Source of the DNA: Bathynomus jamesi
Lineage: Eukaryota > Arthropoda > Malacostraca > Isopoda > Cirolanidae
Assembly: GCA_023014485.1 (NCBI GenBank)
Contig: JAJOZX010001002.1
Span: forward strand, 60,001-124,000
DNA length: 64,000 nucleotides
Direction of reading: 5' to 3'
The notes beneath the pieces are model-generated. The model searched no databases. It was given only the letters and a program-made list of their open reading frames with translations, and was not told where the DNA came from. Numbering within the stretch: the first letter of the stretch is position 1; each line of letters opens with the position of its first letter. Of the stretch, positions 31,890-44,564 are shown one piece after another. A program made the position numbers and the translations under genes.

Positions 31890-33397
31890 ATATATCAACG
31901 GAATCGTCCATAGTTGAGTAGGAAACGAAAGTTTGAGCGAAGAGTTCAGCTTTATCAGGAGATGAGATGGCAACTGAGCCATCGGAATTGAAAAGAGGAG
32001 GGAAAGATGATAAGTTGTTGAAGAGGTTCTTAGCTAGATACCAGAAAGAGCAAGAATAATTAAAACACGATTCGTTTTCACAGTTTTGTCGGATGAAGGA
32101 ATTTTTGGCGAGTCGAAGAACAGATTTTGCACTATTCCGGGCAGAAATATAAGCTGAGTAAGAGTCAGGAGTTGGCTGGCGACGGTACCTTCTGAAAGCC
32201 TCCTCTCTGTTGCAAATGATATTAGAACAAGTAAAGTTAAACCAAAGTTTTTTTTTGCATTAATATTAGGAATAGAATATGGAATGTACGCCTCCATGCC
32301 CGAGAGAATCACCTCCGTAATGCGCTCCGTGAACATTACATGGGAAATCAGAGAAGTACTGCCCAAGGGCCTCCCAATCAGCGGCGCCCAAAGGCCGAAA
32401 TGGAACGATAGGACAGGAACCAGATACAAGATTGTGGTCGGAGGAGCCCAACGGAGAAAAAGTTTGACAGAGTAAGAAGGATGAGAGGTGAGAAATAAAT
32501 CCAGAATGTTGGTCAGAAAGTTGTGAGCTAGTCCACCAGAGATGTTAGTGAAATGAGAGGAAAGGCAAAGGTGGTGGTGAATACTGAAATTTCCTAAAAT
32601 GGAGATTTCAGCAAAAAGAGAGAGAGATAGAATGTATTTCACTTTGGAAGGAGGTAGTCAAAGAATTTTGGATAGTCAGTAGAATTAGTAGAAAGGTAGG
32701 CATCGCAGATACATTTAGTTTGAGATTGGCATGTAAGCCGTAGCCAGAGGGTATAGATTATAGGGTGGAGTGAAAAAACCAAGAGTGCCAGGATCAAAAT
32801 TGAGGGGGTCTAGATAGTTGTCGGGTTCTTGACATGATAGACATGTATTTTTTACCTCTGAAGCAGATTAAAACACTTGCGGAGGGCTGCAGGCTCAATA
32901 ATGCATCAAAAAAATTCATATTTATATTATTTTTGGCCAAAAATTGCAATTTTCAGACTTTTTTTGCAAATTTTTTAGACAATTTGTGGTAAATATGTAC
33001 AGTTTCTTATTGAAAATATTACAAATCAACTTATAGTTCGGGAATACGAGAACAAGTTAGGTCATTGAGTACATATACGCAGGAGTGAAATTGAGTATAG
33101 AGAAAGTAAGAGGGCACAGAAAAAGGTTGCTGTCAGTTGTTCCAGACACCTGAATTTCAATGAGGTTTAGAGGAGGAGAGGCGGTGTTCAACAGATTGAA
33201 TATTTGGGGAAAGGCCACGAATGTTGCAGAAGTTTATGAAAAGTGAATCAGGCAGAGGCCCAAAACATCTCGAATGGGCGGTAGCAGATCCAGCCCTGCT
33301 GCTCGGGTCTGCATTCCCGGTATCGGTAGTGGGAGAGCCAGAAGTTGGGACATTTATGGTCCCCTTCCCAGGGGACACCGAGGCTGTAGTAGTTGCC

Positions 33398-33423
<26 letters not shown>
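31890..33423 (-). pseudogene. Jockey-like non-LTR retrotransposon, endonuclease region
   Basis: On the minus strand, from high to low coordinates: LPDSLFINFCNIRGLSPNIQ and EHRLSSSKPH (33157-33378), the start of an APE-type endonuclease; then, after frame changes and deletions, ISILGNFSIHHHLCLSS, equivalent to the GDFN block. Next come NILDLFLTSHPS, GSSDHNLVSGSCP (SDH block, seen in a second frame at 32266-32451) and ERITEVILSGMEAYIP. Downstream, AIL-rich sequence corresponds to the linker before the reverse transcriptase. The reverse transcriptase is not present. Frameshifts and stops show decay. This fits a jockey-group LINE of arthropods. Confidence 0.7.
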
Positions 33424-33429
<6 letters not shown>

Positions 33430-34171
33430 GAAAAGGTTATGTAGTGTGTGAGATGCATGTATATGTAGTGAGGAATAGGGAGAGAAGTGTGTGTTTGAGA
33501 GCATGCTGGAGTGCTCACAGGGTAGATGAGACACGGAAAAAGATCAGCTAAGGAGGACAGTGAGAGGAGAAACGGGAGTTCCAGCACTCCCTATCTTCTG
33601 TCTAACGTCTCCCCCTCCCCCGGAGTACTTCCCTGGTCGATTGGTGTTTACAATCTCCTCCTATGAGGATGTGGTGTGTACAATCACCTCCTATGTTATC
33701 CTACCATTATAAGGTTGTAGGAATTTTACTTTCCCTCACACTGGCATTCATCTCCTTCAGACGCTGATGGTTCACTGGAAATGCAAATGTATGACGGGAA
33801 CTCTTTAGAAACTGGGAGCATCTCTCCACTTAAATGAAGGCCTTTTTATCTTTGCTTAAATCTACTGTACTTAAGAAGTTTCCCTCAGTATGTAAATTGG
33901 ATTTAAAATAATAACTGTTGCCTTGCTTTTCCTGCCTTTATGCAGTAAATTGTTTTTTGTATGCGTGCGCGTAAGCAACCGGGCATAAGTAAGGTCGAGT
34001 GTGTGTGTGTGTGTGTGTGTGAGAATTCATAGAAGATGTATTGGGGTAAGTTTTTTGTTTGGTACCTCGGAATATAAAAAAATTATATATAAAATTTAGA
34101 AATATTTTTGGTGTCGGAAACAAGATTTGTTGGTCCTGATTAGATTAGGTTAGTGTAAGTTGGCTACATTA
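33424..34171. other. Unassigned sequence with (GT)n
   Basis: A T tract precedes it (33400-33421). The minus-strand frame to 33587 may be the upstream continuation of the jockey-like element. A GT array lies at about 34000-34021. Confidence 0.4.
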
Positions 34172-34597
34172 GTGAGTACCAGACATGTTATGATTCCACC
34201 ACAAATGGAATCGATTACGATTACCTACCAAGTCCATGATTACGATTACGATTCCTTCCAAAATGAATGGAATTGATTACGATTACATTAAAAACTCTAA
34301 TCATGATTCCTACGATTCCAAATTAGGTAAACAGAAGAAAGACGATACATAATCATGAAGGGTTGCAATGACTGAAATCAAATTATTTAAATAAAGTGAT
34401 TTAAATCGAATTAAATTATAAGGAAAAAACCACCGATTGAAATAAAAATGTGATTCCATCAACATAATCGCATTTTAGTTATATCTTACTATGTATAGGT
34501 GAGTTAGGACTGCTTTTATATTAGTTATTTTCTAACCACTGCGGGTTATTCTTTTTCGTAATGAGTGTGAATATGTTACAAAACAATTAATGCTATA

Positions 34598-36181
34598 CAG
34601 GATGTTTCAGGAGGAAAGGTCAATACTTCAGGAGGTGATAGTATCGGTCATTGTGAGAAAAAAAGTTCATATGAACATGCGTCTAATTCTGAATGGTTAC
34701 GGAGATAGAGCTGTTTGAAGCTGATGCGCGCGCAGCTCTTCCTCCCCCTTCCCTCCCCTATAACCTTGAACCATATAAGCTGTAATGTAAGCATGTAACA
34801 TAAGCCAATCGACAGCTGACTGTTGTGAGTGACATTGTTTGGTGTTTGAAGCAGTGTTAAGAAAGCCACACACCTTCACACATGCCCAATATGCAGAAAT
34901 GGTGTATGTCTACGGTTTTTGCGATGGAGGTGCAACAGCTGCTGTTGCAGAATACCGTCGACGGTTTCCGAACCGCAGAATTCCGGATCGAAGTGTGTTT
35001 ACCAGGGTTTTTAACACATTGCGTGAGATTGGTACACTTCCCAGCGCTCATGTTTCATCTGAACGTGAAGGTCAACAAGATGTGGATGAAGTGGAAAACA
35101 TTCTTCAGTTGGTAGAGCGTAGTCCTACTACTAGCTCACGAAGAATTTCTACACGTCTCGGTGTACCACACACAAGAGTATGGCGAACATTACGTGAGGA
35201 AGGCTTGCATCCATATCATGTACAGCGTGTACAACACCTTCAACCAGGAGACGCTGCCATGCGACTGGAATTTTGTCATTGGGTAAATGCTAATCGCCGA
35301 TTGCTTCGATTAATACTGTTCACCGATGAAGCTACTTTCGCCCGTGACGGTATCAACAACACTCGTAACTCTCATCGGTGGTCAGACGAAAATCCAAATG
35401 CCACTGTGGAAACAAATTTTCAACATCGCTTCTCTGCCAATGTGTGGTGCGGTATCATCGATGATCAGCTGATTGACCCTGTTACTTTAGAGAATCGTCT
35501 TACAGGACAAAGTTACCTAGAATTTCTGCAAAATGAATTGCCAGGACTATTGGAGGATGTTCCTTTGGCTACACGCGCTGGTATGTACTTTCAGCATGAC
35601 GGAGCTCCTCCACATTCTACCCATCTGGTGATGCAATACCTAAATCAAACTTTCCCTGGTCGATGGATCGGCCGCGGTGGTCCCATTCAATGGCCACCAA
35701 GGTCTCCAGACCTCTCTCCGTTAGATTATTGTTTGTGGGGGTGGGTGAAAAGTCAAGTTTACAAAAGAAAGGTGGATATACGAGACGAATTACTCGCGCG
35801 CATTTTGGATGCTGCTGCCCGCATAAAGGAACGTCAAGATCAACTCAGACGAACAACACGCGATCTTCGCACACGAATTGCAAAGTGCATTGAGGTTGAC
35901 GGTGGGATTTTCGAAAACGTATTGTAAACTGTAACAAATTTGTCATTTCTGTATCTGATACCATTCAAAATGTCAATGTTTAAACATTAAATGTTAGAAA
36001 CCGTAATTGGTTTCTCTTTCTTGATTACCATTAACAATGCTTTTGTATTTGTAGATTCAAACAGCTCTATCTCCGTAACCATTCAGAATTAGACACATGT
36101 TCATATGAACTTTTTTTTTTTCTCACAATGACTGATACTATCACCTCCCGAAGTATTGACTTTTCCTCCTGAAGCACCCTG
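34598..36181 (+). mobile_element. Mariner-type element, family M-A, structurally complete
   Basis: 1584 bp flanked by TA on both sides (34596-34597, 36182-36183). Inverted ends of about 120-130 bp start CAGGATGTTTCAGGAGG at left and, inverted, CAGGGTGCTTCAGGAGG at right. They include GAATGGTTACGGAGATAGAG on both sides. The transposase frame fills the interior without a stop. A deletion derivative of the same family lies at 10383-10980. Confidence 0.93.
34899..35927 (+). CDS. Tc1/mariner-superfamily transposase, uninterrupted
   Basis: The protein catalyses excision and integration of the element at TA sites. The frame is open from 34833. The first ATG is at 34899 (342 codons), but conserved-looking residues upstream (FTHAQYAEM) suggest an earlier non-AUG start near 34839 (362 codons) or an unseen 5' exon. 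Order: helix-turn-helix region with [20 protein letters not shown]; a second DNA-binding part with [20 protein letters not shown]; then catalytic [19 protein letters not shown] and [17 protein letters not shown]. Thirty-six residues separate the second and third aspartates by my count. No stops or frameshifts occur, and the termini are intact, so activity is possible. Confidence 0.92.
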   Translation: MVYVYGFCDGGATAAVAEYRRRFPNRRIPDRSVFTRVFNTLREIGTLPSAHVSSEREGQQDVDEVENILQLVERSPTTSSRRISTRLGVPHTRVWRTLREEGLHPYHVQRVQHLQPGDAAMRLEFCHWVNANRRLLRLILFTDEATFARDGINNTRNSHRWSDENPNATVETNFQHRFSANVWCGIIDDQLIDPVTLENRLTGQSYLEFLQNELPGLLEDVPLATRAGMYFQHDGAPPHSTHLVMQYLNQTFPGRWIGRGGPIQWPPRSPDLSPLDYCLWGWVKSQVYKRKVDIRDELLARILDAAARIKERQDQLRRTTRDLRTRIAKCIEVDGGIFENVL

Positions 36182-36183
36182 TA

Positions 36184-36445
36184 TAATAGTGAACATTAGA
36201 TACTACAAAAAATGACAGAATTTAGTAAGTCATAAACAAATGAAAACTTTTAAATAGAAATTTGTAGTTCTTGAGGAAGATTTTTATTCATAGCGTATAT
36301 TTCTTATATTTACTGGACTTTCTGCATTTCACAAGTCTCAAGTTTTTATTTAATGTGATGAAGTTTTTTCACATACTGTATGTTTAAAGTGATTTCTTGC
36401 GAATAAATTAACATATTTCTAAGTATAATAACTGAAAGTGTTTAA
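36184..36445. other. hAT interior between nested elements
   Basis: AT-rich, no frame of note. It is the segment of the host hAT between the mariner and the CACTR element. Confidence 0.5.
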
Positions 36446-36448
36446 TTA

Positions 36449-38447
36449 CACTAGGCAACAAATTTCAACTTTTTTTTTGTTACAGACACGTGAACTACTG
36501 ATTCCTACTAAAGCGGTGATGCTGATTTCAGATCTGATATCAAAATTTCTCTATCACGTCCAGATTTTGTGTAACCGAAAACCCCTATTTTTCATTTTTT
36601 TTCACCCGCTTCTATTACGAAAGCCGTCTAAGCTACTTTTCCGTGCCACGTTTTATGTTAAGCATACTTAAATAATTAGTGAACAGGGATGTCTTTCCTC
36701 CTTTATTCTGGCTGCTTAAAACAGACAGCGGAATTCCGCTGGCGGAGTTACCACCCCTGCGCCCAACCATCCACCCAAAACACGTTAGTATTTTGTTACT
36801 ACTGAAAGGCAAATTCCTGTTCTTAAGTGAAACTTTGGTGTGTCCTCTTCCTTTGTCGCTTGTAGGATGACGAGCTCTCCTTCTGCAGGAACCAACAATA
36901 ATCTCCCATCATATTTGGGTTGAAATTACCTTGGTATCTGTTTTCCATAACTGAGATCTGTTGGTGGAAGCGCTCACCATGCTCGTCACTTACAGCCCCA
37001 AGGTTGGCCGGGAAGAAGTCAAGATGAGAATGTAAAAAATGAATTTTCAAAGACATTCTGCATCCCATTATTTCATAAGATTTAAGCATGTTTTCTACGA
37101 GTTTACGGTGGTTTTCAGCTTTGTGGTTTCCAAGAAAATTTTTGACAACTTCAACGAAAGATGTCCATGCTCCTAGTTCATTCTCATTTAGGTTAGATGG
37201 AAACGATGAGTCGTGGATGACACTGCGGATCTGTGGTCCAGTGAAAACTCCAGCTTCTAGCTTAGCATCTGTCAATATTCCTTTGAAAACTGGCGATGGC
37301 GGAAATGGGAAACTTTGGTGTTTGGTTGGAGAAGATTAAATTCTTGAAGTCTTGAACCAAGCAACTCTGCCTTTTCTTTTGGTAATTCCAAATCGCGCAC
37401 TAAGTCATTTAACTCCGCTTGACTTAACAAATGTGGGGAAATATTTGCATCTGGAACATATATGCCATCTTTCCCTGTTTCTATATCACTAGCAGAATCT
37501 TCAGATGAACTGCTGTCTGTTATTGTTGCTGGTGGAACTGGTGGTGGATTTGTTTCATCATGTGGTACTGGTTTCATTGCTGATTCGCAGTTTGGGTACG
37601 TGATCTTTGACTTGTTTTTCTTTGTGAAACCAGCAATCTTTGTCAAACAAAAATAACAATCATTGAAGTGATTTTTCGGCTCACGCCAAACCATGGGGAC
37701 TGAGAACGGCATAGCTTTTCTTTTACCATTCATCCAAGCTATTAACATTGCATTGCACTGTGCACAGCAAATATGTGGTGCCCAGTCCCTCTGTTGGTCT
37801 CCTAACTTAGTCAAAATAACACTTGTAGGCAAGTTTAATCTTTGTTGTTATGTTTCTACGTTGTGGCTTAGGTGTATATTGTCCACAGACAAAGCAGAAG
37901 TTGTCTGGGTGATTTACACAAGCACGTCTATTTGATGCCATTTTGAATTACCATACAATATCTGAAAAAACGTAGAAAGTAATTATTACGATGTGCAAAA
38001 TAAAAAGAAATACACACCGTAGTACAAAACAAATGCTATAAAAACACACAAGTCACCACAACCTGTCACTTGCTCATCAGCAGAGAGCTTCAACAACCGT
38101 TCTGCTTGACTGTCACGTAGCGACTGACCGTTGGGCCGTTGCCCGTTACTATACTCTTGACTCAGTGTTGCCAACTCGGGATAAATTTTATTTATCAAAA
38201 TTGTTCGAATTTGTATATAGTTGGCAAAAAAATTGCTTTAACCTTGAAGCAAGTTTCATATTACTGGCATTAAGCCGATTAAAACCAAAATCTGGACGTG
38301 GTAGAAAATTTTACTAAAAGTGATTTGCATTTTACACAAAATCTAGACGTGATAGAAAAAATCTAATTATAGATTTGAAATCAGCATACCGAAATTAGCT
38401 AGGAGCACCTATTTGGTCTTCTGTAACAAAATCTTTGTTGCCTAGTG
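36449..38447 (-). mobile_element. CACTR-ended DNA transposon, copy 2, both termini present
   Basis: 1999 bp. The left end CACTAGGCAACAAAT and right end TTTGTTGCCTAGTG are inverted, and both are followed inward by a T-rich stretch and TTGTTACAG. Inverted similarity continues for about 150 bp (GATGCTGATTTCA, TCTATCACGTCCAGATTTTG and TGTGTAA on both sides). An exact TTA duplication flanks it (36446-36448, 38448-38450). CACTA-type ends with a 3-bp duplication point to the CMC (CACTA/Mirage/Chapaev) superfamily. The protein-coding part lacks the DD core. Confidence 0.88.
36823..37941 (-). pseudogene. CACTR-family protein, internally deleted (zinc N-terminus joined to C-terminus)
   Basis: The reading starts at an ATG at 37941: HPDNFCFVCGQ, then a small disruption near 37835, ICCAQCNAMLIAWMNGKRKA, PMVWREPKNHFNDCYFC, an acidic serine-rich linker and LNDLVRDLELPKEKAELLGS (frame 37272-37832). 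At about 37275 it jumps to AGVFTGPQIRSVI, SFVEVVKNFLGNHKAENHR, LKIHFLHSHLDFFPANLG and VSDEHGERFHQQISVMENRY (36823-37275). The FIDSS to PPLHIK region, with both candidate aspartates, is deleted. The zinc clusters and the DEHGERFHQ block survive. Confidence 0.8.
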
Positions 38448-38450
38448 TTA

Positions 38451-38860
38451 TCCAACTAACATACTTGAATAAATCTTACAAAGTAAATTTTTTAAGTGAT
38501 TGTAATTAATTAATTTAAATTTTAAAAATCCAAATAAAATTTTTTGTATTTTTTTATTTAAATGAAAAGAAAATCATGATTTTTGTTTCAATTTGTTTCA
38601 ATTAAATTTTTTTTTGGAGTTGTGGGTTGTCTATTTTGGTGGGTTGTAATTTTTGAAGTACAAACTTAAAAACTTACGAAACATTGGCAACTTCCTAAAT
38701 GAAATTTTTCCCCATAATGTTAATGTCAAAGCATGACAATAAAACTCACTGTTTAAACAGAAGTATATTTCCAAACCTAACATACTTCTGTCTAAAGAGT
38801 GGGTTTCATTATAATGGCAACTTTACTTTCATATTCATTTATATGTTGTAAACATGGCTC
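38451..38860. other. hAT interior, right part
   Basis: AT-rich, with no frame of note, leading into the GATTACGATT-rich subterminal region. Confidence 0.5.
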
Positions 38861-39259
38861 GTAATCACGATTACGATTCCTTTTGCCGTCGAATCGATTA
38901 CGATTACGTTTCTTTGGTTTTCCAGGCTAAATGGAATCGATTACGATTCCTCAAAAATATGGAATTGATTCCAATGATTACGATTCCTGATTACGATTAC
39001 AATATGTCTGGTGAGTATCTTACTATTTAATGACTTGATAAAAACAACCTTCGAGCCCTCACTTGCGTCCGAAACGCTTAGTCCGCCCTTCTCGGTTCGA
39101 TGGCACTAACCTTCGGTTAAATTAGGTTTGGTTAATTAGTTTCTTTTAGATATATGGATTTAAAAAAAGTCAGTATTTCGCTTATGCGGAGATACACTGT
39201 GTGTGTGTGTGAAATTAAAGTTTCTTCGTCATTCATCTCGAATTACGTGACAAAAATTA

Positions 39260-39263
<4 letters not shown>

Positions 39264-39326
<63 letters not shown>
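39264..39326. repeat. (TA)n microsatellite
   Basis: About 31 TA units. Confidence 0.96.
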
Positions 39327-40970
<1,644 letters not shown>

Positions 40971-41249
40971 ATATATATATATATACTGTATATATATGTA
41001 TATATAATGTATATACTCTATGTACGTATATAGTCTGATCATACCTAGGAAATATATATATATTGATTTGGGCTGATCATCGTATGAAATTTTTGAAGCG
41101 CTGCCAATCTATTAAGATTTCTAAAATTCTGTCTTCTGAATTTTCACAAGCTCTTCCGAGGATAAATATTTTTTATTTCCATTTATTTTTCGTCAGTATG
41201 CAAATAAGTTTGTATTTATATAACACACTTCTTTTTGTTGGTCCTAATG

Positions 41250-41256
<7 letters not shown>

Positions 41257-41308
<52 letters not shown>
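41257..41308. repeat. (TA)n microsatellite
   Basis: About 26 TA units left of SINE S1. Confidence 0.96.
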
Positions 41309-41310
<2 letters not shown>

Positions 41311-41590
41311 CGCCTCGGTGGTGGTGTGGTTAGCGTCGCTGACTACGAATCCATTGGCCCCGGGTTCGAGACCCGACGGCAGCTGGCGCGCAGCAAAACC
41401 CAGCAGTTCATTCTTCCACACAATAAAGAAAGTGGTTGGTAGATAAATGGGTACCTTGGTGGCCTAGTGGTTAAGACGCTGTGTTGCTGATGGGGCGTGG
41501 CTCGGATTCCACGTTAAACTGTAGGTCTAAGGTGGAGTGAAAAGCTTGACCTTCGTCAGAATGAATAATTCGGGCGGAAGCTAACCAAAG

Positions 41591-41596
<6 letters not shown>
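41309..41596 (+). repeat. SINE S1, complete dimeric tRNA-derived copy
   Basis: The first head (about 41309-41395) has an A-box-like TGGTGTGGTTAGCGTCGC and a B-box-like GGGTTCGAGACCC. A linker with CACACAATAAAGAAAGTGG follows. The second head (about 41450-41515) has GGCCTAGTGGTTAAGACGC and a degenerate B box GGCTCGGATTCC. The tail contains GGTGGAGTGAAAAGCTTGAC and GGGCGGAAGCTAACC and passes into (TA)n. The two heads differ enough to be separate tRNA-like units. Confidence 0.75.

Positions 41597-41627
<31 letters not shown>
41597..41627. repeat. (TA)n microsatellite
   Basis: About 14 TA units between S1 and the S2 array. Confidence 0.93.
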
Positions 41628-41629
<2 letters not shown>

Positions 41630-42702
41630 TAGAAACGACGTAAATAAGGAGCGTCTCTGCACACGGGGAAGAGAAATAACGAATAAATGAAAAATGAGGC
41701 GAACCGCCCGGGAATCGAACCCAGGGCCTTCCAATTGCCGGTTGGATGCGCTACCATTACACCACGGACCTCGATCAATCATAAATCGAAATTCTCCTAC
41801 ATAGGGCAGAAACCAATGCCCTGAGAGGGCACCCTCGCAAATCGTGAATATGTGCATTTAACTGCAATGACCACGCAGTAAATAAATTTATATACTGCGT
41901 GGTCATTGCAGTTAAATGCACATATTCACGATTTGCGAGGGTGCCCTCTCAGGGCATTGGTTTCTGCCCTATGTAGGAGAATTTCGATTTATGATTGATC
42001 GAGGTCCGTGGTGTAATGGTAGCGCATCCAACCGGCAATTGGAAGGCCCTGGGTTCGATTCCCGGGCGGTTCGCCTCATTTTTCATTTATTCGTTATTTC
42101 TCTTCCCCGTGTGCAGAGACGCTCCTTATTTACGTCGTTTCTATTCATTTATATACTGCGTGGTCATTGCAGTTAAATGCACATATTCACGATTTGCGAG
42201 GGTGCCCTCTCAGGGCATTGGTTTCTGCCCTATGTAGGAGAATTTCGATTTATGATTGATCGAGGTCCGTGGTGTAATGGTAGCGCATCCAACCGGCAAT
42301 TGGAAGGCCCTGGGTTCGATTCCCGGGCGGTTCGCTTCATTTTTCATTTATTCATTATTTCTCTTCCCCGTGTGGAGAGACGCTCCTTATTTACGTCGTT
42401 TCTATTCATTTATATACTGCGTGGTCATTGCATTTAAATGCACATATTCACGATTTGCGAGGGTGCCCTCTCAGGGCATTGGTTTCTGCCCTATGTAGGA
42501 GAATTTCGATTTATGATTGATCGAGGTCCGTGGTGTAATGGTAGCGCATCCAACCGGCAATTGGAAGGCCCTGGGTTCGATTCCCGGGCGGTTCGCTTCA
42601 TTTTTCATTTATTCGTTATTTCTCTTCCCCGTGTGCAGAGACGCTCCTTATTTACGTCGTTTCTATTCATTTATATACTGCGTGGTCATTGCAGTTAAAT
42701 GT
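41628..42702. repeat. SINE S2 array: one inverted unit and three direct 261-bp units
   Basis: The first unit (about 41628-41890) is inverted; three direct units follow at about 41891, 42151 and 42412, with a 261-bp period. Each unit has a tRNA-like core with A-box-like TGGTGTAATGGTAGCGC, an anticodon arm TCCAA-CCGGCAA-TTGGA and a T arm around GGGTTCGATTCCCGG. The direct units differ at only a few bases. Position 33 of the anticodon loop is C rather than the near-universal T, and the acceptor stem has a mismatch, so they are SINE units and not tRNA genes. The inverted and first direct unit form a palindrome of about 500 bp. Confidence 0.9.
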
Positions 42703-42712
42703 GTATATATAT

Positions 42713-42749
<37 letters not shown>
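42703..42749. repeat. (TA)n microsatellite
   Basis: TA array with one slip, closing the S2 array. Confidence 0.93.
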
Positions 42750-44190
42750 TTTGTTTGCGTGTGGAGATTTGTGTATATACTGTATATGTTCGTTATAAAA
42801 AAATTTAAATTCTATTTCGTAAATAATAATAATAATAAAAATTCAATAAATAAATAAATAGCTTATTTTGTACCCAGTAACGAGAGAAGGAGACTGTAAA
42901 AACGCGTTGCCTTTTTTGTGAACAAAATATATGAAGCGAAAATAGTTTGAGACAAAATTTGCGAAATTTATTTTCCTTGTCACTGTTTTTATTTTTTATT
43001 GTTTATGTTATGATTATTATTATTATTTTTTTATTTCAGTTTTTTAAGATTCATTCTATAAATTTTTAATTCTTGGCAGGTTATTTGGTGTTCTTAATTA
43101 TTCCTCATAATTAATGTTACTCATGTCAGATAGCGAGGATACAGAATTTTTATGCAGTGCTCTATATCCCTCCCCCTGCATTTCCCCCTTGCATTCCCCT
43201 TACCCCTTCCTACCCGCGCACGCATCTTAGAAATCCAAGGTTTAAATTAAGTTTGCTTCATACAGACATTTGAGAGATTTGCAACCGACAACTTTACCTA
43301 TACATGACGCGTGTTGATGGGCTTTTGTTTTGAACGTGTAAAAATAAAAATAACTGGTTATTTAACGTATTCCTTCAGGGTTTATTTTATTGGGAACTTT
43401 TATTTGAGAGGTTGATTTGGGCCCCAAATCGTCCCCTCACCCCACCCTTCTCCGACTTTATTAATAAAGTGAAGCGAAAATCGTGCATGGGAACAACTCG
43501 GGCACCATCGCTTTTCTTCACAGAAACAAAACTATTGATAAAATAAATATGACAATAACTTTGGCACAAACGGGATATGGAAATTGACCCCCTCAACCTT
43601 TATCAGTCTTTACTCTTCTTCATTCGAGTGATCAATGACTCGTCGATCAGCCTATTTATGCTTATGTGGAAAAAAGTTCACCGAAAAATGAAATCTTAAA
43701 AAATATCATTATTATTATTATTATTATTATTAAAATCACTCTTCCAAGGAGTATGTTGCTGAACTTAAAATTGTCAGTATTTTTTCCATAGATTTTATTA
43801 ATTCTGCAAACTTTTTCTCCATACTTGTACATGATATGTGCGAAGTATTTCATGTTGGCAATGTGGTAAGAGGACGAAGTAGGCATCATCTTTTTCACAT
43901 AAACGGAAGCCCTTCATTAAATCTGCGCTCCTGATTTGCTTTTGCCGCTCTCGCTTCCTCCCTTCTGACAACGCAGAATCGACGCTGAGGTGTTGTCATC
44001 GGCTGCAAATGAGGAGAGAGAGAGACGATATATCACGCTCCATCGAGACCGCCTGTCGATCACAGGCTCCGAACCCCCTTCATTGAATCCCCCCTGTAGT
44101 CCTCTCCTTATTTGAGAACTTGTTCACAAGGAAATAAACTAAGGTTTCAGTTAGAGGGAACACGTTTTATGCTAACCGGATATATACGCA
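42750..44190. other. Unassigned AT-rich sequence
   Basis: No gene or element recognised. (ATT)n lies at about 43707-43732, and short AAT runs are near 42825. Confidence 0.5.
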
Positions 44191-44194
44191 CACA

Positions 44195-44490
44195 CCTTGG
44201 TAACCTTGGTTTAGCTTCCGCCCGAATTGTTCATTCTGACGAAAGTCAAGGTTGTCACTCCACCTTAGACCTACAGTTTAACGTGGAATCCGAACCACGT
44301 CCCACCAGTAGCCCAGCGTCTTAATTACTAGGTTACCCAGGGTTCCCATTTATATATCAACCAATTTTTTTTATTGTGTGGAAGGATGAACAGCTGGGTT
44401 TGCTGCTCGCTGCCTGCCGTCACCAGGTCTCGATCCCGGGGCCGATGAATTCGTAATCAGCGACGCCAACCACCACACCACCGAGGCGCG

Positions 44491-44493
<3 letters not shown>
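44195..44493 (-). repeat. SINE S1, complete inverted copy
   Basis: Mirror orientation of 41309-41596. It runs from the tail (GCTTCCGCCCGAATTG) through the second head (CCCAGCGTCTTAATTAC) to the first head (CAACCACCACACCACCG). It is bounded on the right by (TA)n. Confidence 0.75.
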
Positions 44494-44547
<54 letters not shown>

Positions 44548-44564
44548 TATATTTATATATATTT
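44494..44564. repeat. (TA)n microsatellite
   Basis: TA array with slips. Confidence 0.93.

Larger units (their letters stand above)
34180..39010. mobile_element. hAT-type element hosting two nested transposons
   Basis: The ends CAGACATGTT and AATATGTCTG are inverted and flanked by GTGAGTAC (34172-34179) and GTGAGTAT (39011-39018), an 8-bp duplication with one mismatch. Both subterminal regions are packed with variants of GATTACGATT and GGAATCGATTACGATT (34190-34320, 38865-39003), as expected for clustered transposase-binding repeats in hAT elements. Removing the nested elements at 34598-36181 and 36449-38447 leaves about 1.2 kb without transposase, so it is a non-autonomous hAT. Confidence 0.8.

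Noticed and set aside
32034..32642. 202-codon minus-strand frame as a novel membrane protein (hydrophobic composition)
   Set aside because: It matches the layout of a jockey-like LINE endonuclease, with shifted SDH and GDFN blocks; the hydrophobic look comes from frameshifted reading.
42000..42075. tRNA-Ala-like structure with anticodon-equivalent GGC
   Set aside because: The acceptor stem has a mismatch and several G-U pairs, position 33 is C, and the structure repeats within a SINE array, so it is a SINE head and not a tRNA gene.
41628..42702. Regularly spaced repeats resembling a CRISPR array
   Set aside because: The 261-bp units are whole SINEs with no unique spacers, and the genome is eukaryotic.
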